DNA of 29,047 nucleotides. Source: Ilumatobacteraceae bacterium. Its GTDB lineage: Bacteria; Actinomycetota; Acidimicrobiia; Acidimicrobiales; Ilumatobacteraceae. Location of the stretch: NCBI GenBank assembly GCA_007117775.1, contig SKFX01000029.1, positions 1-29,047 of the forward strand. Direction: 5' to 3'. Below, piece by piece: positions 6,890 to 13,752 of this stretch (its first letter is position 1; the number at the start of each line of letters is the position of its first letter). The position numbers and the translations under genes are program-made. The notes below the pieces were generated by a model that did not search any database, was not told the origin of the DNA, and saw only the letters and a list, made by a program, of their open reading frames with translations.

Positions 6890-7425
6890 CACAGCGCGGT
6901 GGAGTCGATCTCGGACAGTTCATGGAGGCGATCGACGGGTGCTCCGACCACATCGCGGGCCCGCAGCACCGCCTCGGCGTCGGGCGCGTCGTAGAAGCAC
7001 AGGCACTTGACCATGTCCTCGCGTACGTAGGTCCGCTGGAAGGTCGTCTCGGGCACCTGCGCGTACAGCGGTGACTTCTCCTTCTTGCGCGCCAGGTAGG
7101 CGTCCATCGTCAGGCCGTCGGGCAGATCCCATTCGACGAGATAGCCAGATGCCGGACGTTGTGCCTTGATCTCGTCGATATCGGCGCCGACGAGTCGCAC
7201 CGCGCTCAGGGCCTCGACGGTGAGACCTGCGGTAGCAAGTTCGGTGCGGACGCGATCTGCGATGGCCTCATCTTGGGCTTCGATGATCGCGAACACCTGC
7301 GAGCGGTCTGCGGTCACCTGGGCCTCGACAAAGTCGGCGCCGGCCTCGGCTGTGGCGGCACGGATCTGATCGAGGGTCGAGTCGATATCGGCGGGGGTGC
7401 GGATCTCGGCGAGGAACAGCGCCAT
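6889..7425 (-). CDS. DUF4242 (SCO4226-like nickel-binding family) protein, probably two-domain
   Basis: The 178-residue protein's C-terminal ~85 residues match DUF4242: YLVEWDLPDGLTMDAYL, a central TTFQRTYVREDMVKCLCFYDA and AVLRARDVVGAPVDRLHEL. The characterised relative SCO4226 of Streptomyces is a ferredoxin-like-fold nickel-binding protein. The N-terminal half (FLAEIRTPADIDSTLDQIRAA, then ADRSQVFAIIEAQDEA) shows the same alternation of strands and helices and looks like a diverged second copy. The ATG at 7425 is preceded by AAGGAG at good spacing. This is the first gene of the five-gene operon with the flavoprotein and ABC importer. A metal-binding or small-ligand-binding role is possible; the function is unproven. 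Confidence 0.75.
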   Translation of the reverse strand: MALFLAEIRTPADIDSTLDQIRAATAEAGADFVEAQVTADRSQVFAIIEAQDEAIADRVRTELATAGLTVEALSAVRLVGADIDEIKAQRPASGYLVEWDLPDGLTMDAYLARKKEKSPLYAQVPETTFQRTYVREDMVKCLCFYDAPDAEAVLRARDVVGAPVDRLHELSEIDSTAL

Positions 7426-7478
7426 GGGTTCTCCTTGGGATGGACCGGTCGGCCGGTGAAAGGTGATAAGACGGGTCG

Positions 7479-7507
7479 ACTTTAGCAATCCCGATCAAAA
7501 TGATCAA
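7479..7507 (-). promoter_or_regulatory. Predicted promoter of the DUF4242-flavoprotein-ABC operon
   Basis: On the minus strand, TTGATC (7507-7502) and TAAAGT (7484-7479) are spaced by 17 nt. A start near 7472 would give a leader of about 47 nt including the AAGGAG ribosome site. The -35 box and spacer overlap an inverted repeat. Confidence 0.6.
7493..7505. promoter_or_regulatory. Candidate operator: GATCA-AAA-TGATC inverted repeat
   Basis: Perfect 5-bp arms GATCA (7493-7497) and TGATC (7501-7505) are separated by AAA. Read on the minus strand, the region also contains two TTGATC direct repeats 9 nt apart, the first being the -35 box. The position suggests a repressor or activator site controlling the importer operon. 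The regulator is not identified. Confidence 0.45.
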
Positions 7508-7762
7508 CTTTGTCGTGTAATCCGATGAATTCGTGGTTGAGCCCTGCAGATACAGACGATTCGAGCCTGAGGCCCTCACCGATGTCAGCACCGGCGACCA
7601 TCAGCGAACGGTGTCGGGCATCATCCGTCCCGTGTCGTGAGTGAGGATCTCCTGCGCCTCGAGTAGGTGTCGCCATTGTGTACCCGGTGCCACCTGACTT
7701 GGCTGGACGAGTGCATCCGGGCGGTCCGGAGACACGTGGCGGACACACCCGAGGAGGATCCG

Positions 7763-8251
7763 ATGTTTCGCATGATGATGTTCACCCGTACCCGACAGAG
7801 CCTGGTCCCGGCGATCGCGGCGGTTGCCGTGGTCGGCCTCGCCGGCACGGCGCTGGCGGCCAATATCGACCTCGACGGCTCCAATGTCGGCCAGGGGGTG
7901 GCCGAGGTCGAGGGTTTCGGTGTCTCCGATATCGAATACCGCACCGATGCCACCGCTGCGAGCACCACCACCGCGCTCGTCGACGAGGTCGAGTTCACGA
8001 TCGAGCGCACTGATGAGACCGGCGGAGCGAACCAGTCCGGGCCGGTCACCGATGCCAACGCCGAGGTGTGGTTGCAGCTGCGCTCGACCGTCGACGGTTC
8101 GGCCGCTGCGAGCGCTTGGGTGCTGTGCGATACCTCAACGGAGGATCGCGCCGCATGTGTCACCACGGCACTGGCGGTGCCGATGAGCGCCATCGACGAG
8201 ATCTCGGTCATCGCATTCGACAGTCTCGAGAACCCGAACAACGCCGGGTGA
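7763..8251 (+). CDS. Small secreted protein, probable substrate of the adjacent SipW-type signal peptidase
   Basis: This 162-residue protein starts at ATG 7763, 5 nt after GAGGAGG. It has a basic N-terminus, a hydrophobic signal segment (about residues 13-32) and an AxA-type site near LAANID. The mature part begins with a G-rich stretch, then VAEVEGFGVSDIEY and later LVDEVEFTI, a pattern I associate with small all-beta secreted proteins of archaea and actinobacteria encoded next to SipW-type peptidases. Two cysteines (122 and 132) could form a disulfide. It heads a four-gene cassette and ends 3 nt before the peptidase gene. A structural subunit of a fibre or matrix is inferred from that pairing; no enzymatic motif is visible. 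Confidence 0.72.
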   Translation: MFRMMMFTRTRQSLVPAIAAVAVVGLAGTALAANIDLDGSNVGQGVAEVEGFGVSDIEYRTDATAASTTTALVDEVEFTIERTDETGGANQSGPVTDANAEVWLQLRSTVDGSAAASAWVLCDTSTEDRAACVTTALAVPMSAIDEISVIAFDSLENPNNAG

Positions 8252-8254
8252 TCG

Positions 8255-8839
8255 GTGGTGAGAGGTCGGGTGCCTGCCCGGGCTGCGGCGGTCCTGGTCG
8301 TGCTCGCGCTGGTGATGGTGCTGATGGTGCCCGTCGGTACGTGGCCGTTGGCCTATGTCTCGGTGCGCGGTGATTCGATGGAGCCGACCATCTCATCGGG
8401 TGATGTCGTCGTGCTATTGGCCCGAAACGAGTACCGCGTCGGTGATGTCGTCGCGTACCGGGTTCCCGAGATGGGCGATGCGGTCATCTTGCACCGCATC
8501 ATCGATCGGACCACCGAGATCGACGAGCGCATCGATGGGGCACTGATGACGACGCGCTCGGTGCTGCGCGGTGACAACAACACCTTCACCGATCGTCATC
8601 GGCCGACCGACGCCGACATCGTCGGACGGTCCGCAGTGACGGTCCGACAACCCTGGGCCACAGCGTTGGTGTCACCGACACTGCGCACCGGGGCGATCGG
8701 CCTAGTGATCGCAGCGGCGACCACCGCACTTCGTCGTCGCCGGCGCCGACGTCGTCGGCGCCGGGATCGACCGCGCGCCAATATCGGGGTCGACCGAGGT
8801 CCGGCGCGCTCGGGTGTCGTAACGGCATCACAGCCATGA
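8255..8839 (+). CDS. Signal peptidase I, ER/archaeal SipW type (Ser-His)
   Basis: The 194-residue protein has an N-terminal membrane anchor (about residues 9-34), then VRGDSMEPT with catalytic Ser41. VILHRI places His80 where bacterial-type enzymes have lysine, and LRGDNN carries an acidic residue at 107. The Ser-His arrangement marks the ER/archaeal/SipW type, which processes special exported proteins instead of bulk secretory precursors. A second hydrophobic segment near 145-158 is followed by a run of eleven arginines (160-170), fixing that end in the cytoplasm. Start GTG 8255 (or GTG 8258) follows the upstream stop by 3 nt, and the stop overlaps the next ATG. Its substrates are probably the flanking secreted proteins. 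Confidence 0.9.
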   Translation: MVRGRVPARAAAVLVVLALVMVLMVPVGTWPLAYVSVRGDSMEPTISSGDVVVLLARNEYRVGDVVAYRVPEMGDAVILHRIIDRTTEIDERIDGALMTTRSVLRGDNNTFTDRHRPTDADIVGRSAVTVRQPWATALVSPTLRTGAIGLVIAAATTALRRRRRRRRRRRDRPRANIGVDRGPARSGVVTASQP

Positions 8840-10023
8840 GCACCGTCCAGGCACCCGATGGGGGCACTGGCTCGCGGGGCACCGGAGTTGCATCGTCGAC
8901 GCATGGCTCGCCGGCGGTGTGGATCGTGGTGGCGGTGGTTGCGGTGGTCGCTGCGGTGATGATCTGGCGTCTGCCGACGACCATCACCGGCTCGTTCTCG
9001 CGTCCGGTCGGCCTCGGGATCGAGTTCGACTACTCGGCAGCGACCGCAGTGTCAGATCCGATCCATCGCGGTGAACCGATTCGCTTCGGCGATCCGCTGT
9101 TCCTCGAACTCAACGACGCGATCGAGGCGCGGATGCGCGTCGACGGACTCGATCGTGCACTCGGTGACACAGCAGCGTTGGAGGTCTCGGTCTCGGTCCG
9201 CTCTGAGGCCGGGTGGTCCCAGACCCTGGTCGGCTTCGAGCCGGTCGAGTTGGGCTCGAACCCGACCGTGGTCGCGGCGACGGTCGATTTCGCTCGGGCT
9301 CTGGCGGTGGCCGACCGCATCGATCGCGCCACTCAGATCACCGGCATGCTGACGGTGGTCGTTGCTGCGAGCGTCGAACTCGGCGATGGGCGCCGTGAGA
9401 CGGCCGAGTGGATTTTCGAGTTGAACGACCGACGTGCCCGTGTGGCCGCCACCACGATGCAGCGCCGCTCTGACGAACCGGAGTCACCGGGTGGTCCGAT
9501 GACAGTGCTCTCATGGATCATCGAAGAGCCGATCGAGCGGACCGGCCTCATCGAGGCGGGCCCAGTATCACTGCGGCGCAGTATCGCCCGGGTGGTGATG
9601 GTCATGGTCGCTGCCGTCGCAGTGGCGGTGGCGGTATCGAGTGTCGTGGTCGCCTGGCGGGCACGACGGCGCGGTGAGGCGGCCTGGCTGGTGGCGCGCC
9701 ACCGGGCCCATCTGGTGGAGGTCGGCGAGGGATTCCACGCACCCGGCGAGGTCGTCGAACTCGGATCCTTCGCCGGCCTGGTCGCGGTCGGGGCCGGCGC
9801 CCAACAGAGCATCGTGTTCGACGCCGATGATGGCGCCGTCGTGTTCTATGTCTTCGATGGTCCACAGGCGTACTGCTACCGGGCGTCGGATCGCAGCGAT
9901 CTGAGCACCCCCACCCGAGCGCCGATCATCCCACCACCCTTCGCCGCCCCCGACTCCGATCCCGGTGTATCCAGCGACGAGGAGATCATGCACCACAACC
10001 GGGTGGTCGCCGATGGTTCGTAG
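8836..10023 (+). CDS. DUF5305-like membrane protein of the SipW cassette
   Basis: The 395-residue protein has a polar N-terminus, a first membrane segment (about residues 28-44), an extracytoplasmic domain of ~200 residues rich in beta strands, a second membrane segment (about 252-273) and a cytoplasmic tail of ~120 residues. The external domain includes GIEFDYSA, FGDPLFLELND, LEVSVSVRSEAGW and TGMLTVVVAASVEL, and resembles DUF5305, a family often encoded beside SipW-type signal peptidases. The tail has an isolated folded-looking part (LGSFAGLVAVGAGAQQSIVFD). It overlaps the peptidase stop by 4 nt and the next gene by 11 nt. A platform linking the peptidase to its substrates is one possibility; the function is not known. 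Confidence 0.72.
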   Translation: MSTVQAPDGGTGSRGTGVASSTHGSPAVWIVVAVVAVVAAVMIWRLPTTITGSFSRPVGLGIEFDYSAATAVSDPIHRGEPIRFGDPLFLELNDAIEARMRVDGLDRALGDTAALEVSVSVRSEAGWSQTLVGFEPVELGSNPTVVAATVDFARALAVADRIDRATQITGMLTVVVAASVELGDGRRETAEWIFELNDRRARVAATTMQRRSDEPESPGGPMTVLSWIIEEPIERTGLIEAGPVSLRRSIARVVMVMVAAVAVAVAVSSVVVAWRARRRGEAAWLVARHRAHLVEVGEGFHAPGEVVELGSFAGLVAVGAGAQQSIVFDADDGAVVFYVFDGPQAYCYRASDRSDLSTPTRAPIIPPPFAAPDSDPGVSSDEEIMHHNRVVADGS

Positions 10024-10912
10024 GCGACGGCACCCGGGCGCACGCCGCGGTGTGCTCGCGGGTGCGGTCGCGGTTATGGCCGGTGCGGTCCTCGTCGGAG
10101 TCGCGGCCGTGATCCCACTCGAGCAGACCAATGCCGACCAGCGTGCCGTGGCGCTATGCCGCGGTGACGGCGGCGATCGCATCGAGTCCTATTCGGATGG
10201 GGCAGCCACCTACCTGGTCCATATCCATGAGTCGCCGGGTTCGTCATCGTTCAATGTCCGCGAGACCTGCGGGAGTGGTCTCGCCGTGGAGTATCTGGTC
10301 ATCGGCGCCGGCGGTGGTGCGGGCACCGGTGGTGGTGGCGGGGGAGCATTGCGCACCGGTTCGCTGACGTTGTCGGGATCGACCGGGGTCATGGTCGGTT
10401 CCGGTGGGCTACCGAGCACCGGAGGCAATATCGCCGGTGGGGACGGCGGCCCATCGCAACTCGGCGGGGTCATCTCCGCCGGCGGTGGCGGTGGAGGCCG
10501 CGCCACGACCAGCATCGATGGCCGCATGGGAGCATCCGGTGGTGGTGCGGGCACCTCGTCATCGACGGTCGGTGTCGGCGGCGCAGCAACCGCAGGTCAT
10601 CGTGGTGGGGACAACGCAGTCGCCAACAACGCCGGCGGCGGTGGTGGCGGTGCCGGGAGTCCCGGTGGTGACGGGTCGGCGCTCGGCGGTGGGGCGGGCG
10701 GTGATGGCCTCGAGTCGTCGATCACCGGTGTGGCGCAGTTCTATGCCGGTGGCGGCGGGTCGGTGGCGGCTGGGAGCGATGGTCCTGCTGGTCTCGGCGG
10801 TGGCGTGGAGTCTCCCGGTGGTGGTGGCACCGCCAGTCTCGACGGTGTCCTGCGGGCCGAAGCGGGAGGTTCAGGCCTCGTTGTGATTCGCTACCGCCTC
10901 GAGCACAGCTGA
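10013..10912 (+). CDS. Exported glycine-rich protein
   Basis: The 299-residue protein has an Arg-rich start (MVRRRRHPGARRG) and a hydrophobic export segment (about residues 13-35). A short domain containing two Cys residues (ALCRGDGG and RETCGSG) is followed by VEYLVIGAGGGAG and ~170 residues of Gly-rich sequence with regular GGGGG turns, closing with GGSGLVVIRYRL. The opening YLVIGAGG and closing VVIRY strands bracket the Gly-rich domain found in many bacterial and phage surface or fibre proteins. It follows the DUF5305-like gene with an 11-nt overlap and is the last gene of the cassette. Its 3' end overlaps the convergent MFS gene by 42 bp. A surface filament or matrix component is likely but inferred. 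Confidence 0.75.
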   Translation: MVRRRRHPGARRGVLAGAVAVMAGAVLVGVAAVIPLEQTNADQRAVALCRGDGGDRIESYSDGAATYLVHIHESPGSSSFNVRETCGSGLAVEYLVIGAGGGAGTGGGGGGALRTGSLTLSGSTGVMVGSGGLPSTGGNIAGGDGGPSQLGGVISAGGGGGGRATTSIDGRMGASGGGAGTSSSTVGVGGAATAGHRGGDNAVANNAGGGGGGAGSPGGDGSALGGGAGGDGLESSITGVAQFYAGGGGSVAAGSDGPAGLGGGVESPGGGGTASLDGVLRAEAGGSGLVVIRYRLEHS

Positions 10913-12166
10913 GGATTCGGCACGAGACCAGAGCTTCGGTTCAGCCAACGGTGCCAACAGCGCACCGACCGCGACCATGAGTGGCAAGACGGTCAGCACC
11001 GATGCGGCCCTGGTGAACGAGCCGGTGAGATCGGCGAGGAGTGTGAACGTCAGCGGAGCGACCGCTGTTGCCGCAACGGCGATCGCCATCATGCGACCTC
11101 GTCGAGCACCGAGGCCTTCGGTTCCGGTCCAGCGGACCAGCAGTGCTCCCTCACTGGCATGATTCGCTGCCACACCGGTGCCGAGCAACAATCCGAACAG
11201 CACCGCCGTCGCCGGTGAGTCGACGAGCCAGAGTGAGACCAGCGCAAGGATCAGCACACCCATCACCGAGGCCAGCACCAGTCGGCCCGGAAGTCGGTCG
11301 ACGGCGCGGCCGACGAGGACGGCGCAGGTGGCCGCGGCGATGCTCTGAGGCAGGAAGTTGGTGGCCGCAGCCGTCGCAGACAGACCACGTTCTCCGAGCA
11401 CTGCGATCTGGTGGAACGCGAGCGCGGTCACGACACCTCCGGTGGTCGCAACCGCTGCGGTCACGACGACCAGGGCCCAGCGCCGTTGGCGTTCAGATGC
11501 GTGGGCCTCGCGGTGAGCTGCGGCATCGTCAACGGCCACGGTCTTGTGTCCATCGTGTTCGTGGTGGTCGGCTGCGCTTTCGGCCCGGCCGTTACCGTCG
11601 AGGTTTAGACGACCGGTGAGACCAGCCAGCAGGTATGAACCGATCAGCACGGTGGCGGCGAGGAGTAGCCAGGTCTGGCGCCATCCGGCGACGGGGATCA
11701 CGCGGCTGGCGAGCAATGGGGTCAGGGTGATCGCGAATCCGGCCAGTGCCGCCAACCAGCCGAGTGCGGCACCGCGGCGGACATCGATGGCCCGGGCCAC
11801 GAGCACGGTCGAGGTCAACGACATCCCGCTCTGTCCGAAGGCCCGAAGGCCGAAGACCCCCAGCGCAAGGATCGGCGCTGATGGGGCCAGCGCCACGATC
11901 ACGAGCGCGGTGGCCAACATCGTCGCCACGATGCGGATCATGGTCGCGGTTCGCCGTCGGGCGAGATGTCGCCCAAGCCAGATCCCCGTCGGCGCCGCGA
12001 GCAGGGTGGCACCGAGGTAGATCGTGGTCAGCTCAGCACGAGAGAGTCCGAGCGCTGCTGACACCGGGTCCACGAACACCGAGAAGCCGGCGGTCTGGCC
12101 CGGCCCGGACAGGCCGTACACACCGGCTCCGATGCCGATGATCGTCAAGCGGGTGCGACGGTTCAC
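10871..12166 (-). CDS. Major facilitator superfamily transporter
   Basis: The 431-residue protein has about twelve hydrophobic segments in two halves. An MFS-type loop between helices 2 and 3 reads GIWLGRHLARRR, and the equivalent in the second half is VGRAVDRLPGR. The central cytoplasmic loop is unusually His- and Asp-rich (DHHEHDGHK, then AAAHREAH). The overall pattern fits the monocarboxylate/oxalate-formate type branch of MFS, but the substrate cannot be read. It starts with GTG at 12166, overlapping the SDR stop (GTGA) with no ribosome site, so expression probably depends on translation of the SDR gene. Co-transcription suggests transport of a compound related to the SDR reaction. Confidence 0.85.
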   Translation of the reverse strand: MNRRTRLTIIGIGAGVYGLSGPGQTAGFSVFVDPVSAALGLSRAELTTIYLGATLLAAPTGIWLGRHLARRRTATMIRIVATMLATALVIVALAPSAPILALGVFGLRAFGQSGMSLTSTVLVARAIDVRRGAALGWLAALAGFAITLTPLLASRVIPVAGWRQTWLLLAATVLIGSYLLAGLTGRLNLDGNGRAESAADHHEHDGHKTVAVDDAAAHREAHASERQRRWALVVVTAAVATTGGVVTALAFHQIAVLGERGLSATAAATNFLPQSIAAATCAVLVGRAVDRLPGRLVLASVMGVLILALVSLWLVDSPATAVLFGLLLGTGVAANHASEGALLVRWTGTEGLGARRGRMMAIAVAATAVAPLTFTLLADLTGSFTRAASVLTVLPLMVAVGALLAPLAEPKLWSRAESSAVLEAVANHNEA

Positions 12167-12843
12167 GTGAACTGCGTCGATGCGATCTCGGTCTCACCGT
12201 GTTGGATCGCATCGACGATGCGCATCGCGACGCTCATCGGATCGAGACCTTCGGCGAGGCGTGGTGCGGCGCCCGCAACCGGACGGGTTGCGAGCCCGGT
12301 CTCGGTATGGGGTGGCCGGGCGTCGATGACCGTGACACCCTGGCGACGCAGTTCGCGTCGCAGCGACACCGCCGCGGCTGCGAGCGCGGCCTTGGCGGCG
12401 GAATAGGCCGCCATCGACGGCATCGGCGCCTCGGCGACCACCGCCGAGATATTCAAGATGAACCCCTTGGACTCTGCGAGCGTCGCAGCGACGCGCTTGA
12501 TCAGCCACAACGGGCCGAGCACATCGGTCAAGAAGACCTCTTCGATCACCACATCGTCGGTATCGGTGAGATCGCCGAATGCGACGATGCCGGCCGCATT
12601 GATGACCCCGTCGAGTCGACCATGCCTCGAAATGGCGGCCTCGACCAGCGCCGTGCCGGCGTCCGGATCGCGCAGGTCCAGCGCAATGGTGTCGGACTCG
12701 GTGGTGCCGGCACTGCGGCTCGCACCGATCACGGTGGCGCCACGTTCAGTGAGGACTTGAGCGATGGCTGAACCGAGTCCGCCGGTGATCCCGATCACGG
12801 CGATGATGGCACCATCGAGGGAGCGTTGGGACGGGGGAGCCAC
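12163..12843 (-). CDS. Short-chain dehydrogenase/reductase
   Basis: The 226-residue classical-type SDR has the cofactor loop GITGGLG (18-24), NAAG (82-85), catalytic Ser133 in NISAV and the YSAAK motif (Tyr147, Lys151). A Rossmann NAD(P)-dependent oxidoreductase is certain; the substrate is not known. After the catalytic helix the sequence DARPPHTETGLA replaces the common PG...T motif. It starts with a GTG at 12843 that follows TACCGT (12855-12850) by exactly 6 nt, consistent with a leaderless mRNA. It is coupled to the downstream MFS gene and divergent from the enoyl-CoA hydratase. Confidence 0.9.
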   Translation of the reverse strand: MAPPSQRSLDGAIIAVIGITGGLGSAIAQVLTERGATVIGASRSAGTTESDTIALDLRDPDAGTALVEAAISRHGRLDGVINAAGIVAFGDLTDTDDVVIEEVFLTDVLGPLWLIKRVAATLAESKGFILNISAVVAEAPMPSMAAYSAAKAALAAAAVSLRRELRRQGVTVIDARPPHTETGLATRPVAGAAPRLAEGLDPMSVAMRIVDAIQHGETEIASTQFT

Positions 12844-12849
12844 ACGGAC

Positions 12850-12855
12850 ACGGTA
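12850..12855 (-). promoter_or_regulatory. -10 box of the SDR-MFS operon (leaderless)
   Basis: TACCGT on the minus strand is followed by 6 nt and then the GTG start at 12843. No ribosome site could fit, so a leaderless transcript is expected. Confidence 0.5.
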
Positions 12856-12945
12856 GCGGGGGGAGATGAAGACGCTGCGATGGAGCGTCGGGTGGCGCGG
12901 TCACGGTGCCCGATCCGTTCGGATTCGAGCCTGCGCCACGATGGG

Positions 12946-12951
12946 TAGTCT
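12946..12951 (+). promoter_or_regulatory. -10 box of the enoyl-CoA hydratase gene (leaderless)
   Basis: TAGTCT is followed by 6 nt and the ATG at 12958, the same geometry as the SDR promoter on the other strand. There is no Shine-Dalgarno sequence before this ATG. Confidence 0.5.
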
Positions 12952-12957
12952 GCATCG

Positions 12958-13752
12958 ATGGACGCATCTGCGATCCGTGTCGGTCGTCAAGGCGAGATCG
13001 CGACGATCACCCTCGATCGTCCCGATCAGCGAAACGCGCTCGCGCTCGGGGTGATGCGCGAACTCACCGAGGCATTCGGTGCTGTCGGTCGCAGTGACGC
13101 GCTGGCGGTGGTGTTGGCGGCTGAGGGCCCGGTGTTCTCCGCCGGCCACAACTTCGGTGACCTGGCCGGCGCCGATCTCGACGCCGCTCATGAGGTCTTC
13201 GAGGTCTGCACCGAGATGATGGACACCATCCAGCGGATCCCGCAGCCGGTGATCGCACAGGTCCACGCGCTCGCCACCGCAGCTGGATGCCAACTGGTCG
13301 CATCCTGTGATCTCGCCATCGCGGCTGAGTCCGCCGCGTTCGCACTCCCCGGCGGTCGCGGTGGCCTGTTCTGCCATACGCCCCTCGTTGCCGTGGCGCG
13401 CAGTATCGGACGCAAACGCGCCCTCGAGATGGCGCTCAGCGGCGATCCCATCGATGCGCATACCGCCGCTGAGTGGGGACTGGTCAACCGCGTCGTTGCC
13501 GATGACCGACTCGGCGAAGCCGTCCTCGAAATGGCGCACAGGATGACGCGTGGTGCACCGGATTCCAAAGCGGCGGGAAAGCGCGGGTTCTACGCCCAGG
13601 TGGATCTCGATCAGACGGCGGCCTACCGGGCGATGATCGAACTGATGGCGACCTCGGTGGTCTCGCCCGATGCCCAGGAGGGCATCGACGCGTTCTTGTC
13701 CAAGCGGCCGGCGACGTTCAGACCGCCGGCATGGCCTCGCGGATCCGAGTGA
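12958..13752 (+). CDS. Enoyl-CoA hydratase/isomerase family protein (ECHDC3-like)
   Basis: The 264-residue crotonase-fold protein has ITLDRPDQRNAL near the start. Oxyanion-hole segments are at VFSAGHNFGDL (about 58-68) and LATAAGCQLVASCD (102-115), with GLFCHTP, RKRALEMALSG and EGIDAFLSKR further on. TAAGCQLVASCD with GLFC.TP is characteristic of the ECHDC3 branch, which generally lacks the usual pair of catalytic glutamates. Here, too, I do not see the Glu expected in the first catalytic position (GCQL). Hydration of enoyl-CoA is therefore uncertain; another acyl-CoA reaction is possible. The 3' end overlaps the convergent regulator gene by 35 bp. Confidence 0.88.
   Translation: MDASAIRVGRQGEIATITLDRPDQRNALALGVMRELTEAFGAVGRSDALAVVLAAEGPVFSAGHNFGDLAGADLDAAHEVFEVCTEMMDTIQRIPQPVIAQVHALATAAGCQLVASCDLAIAAESAAFALPGGRGGLFCHTPLVAVARSIGRKRALEMALSGDPIDAHTAAEWGLVNRVVADDRLGEAVLEMAHRMTRGAPDSKAAGKRGFYAQVDLDQTAAYRAMIELMATSVVSPDAQEGIDAFLSKRPATFRPPAWPRGSE

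Larger units (their letters stand above)
7426..7762. other. Intergenic regulatory region between divergent operons
   Basis: These 337 bases hold no gene I can support. The left part (about 7479-7520) is locally A+T-rich and carries the minus-strand promoter and inverted repeat listed separately. The right part ends in the strong ribosome site GAGGAGG at 7751-7757, 5 nt before the ATG at 7763. I could not fix a plus-strand promoter with confidence. Confidence 0.6.

Noticed and set aside
10310..10900. Gly-rich coding repeats as a CRISPR or satellite array
   Set aside because: The repeats are irregular GGX codons in one open frame with no constant unit or spacer.
11068..11619. Plus-strand open frame opposite the MFS transporter
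   Set aside because: Arg/Pro/Ser-rich shadow without a ribosome site or domain.
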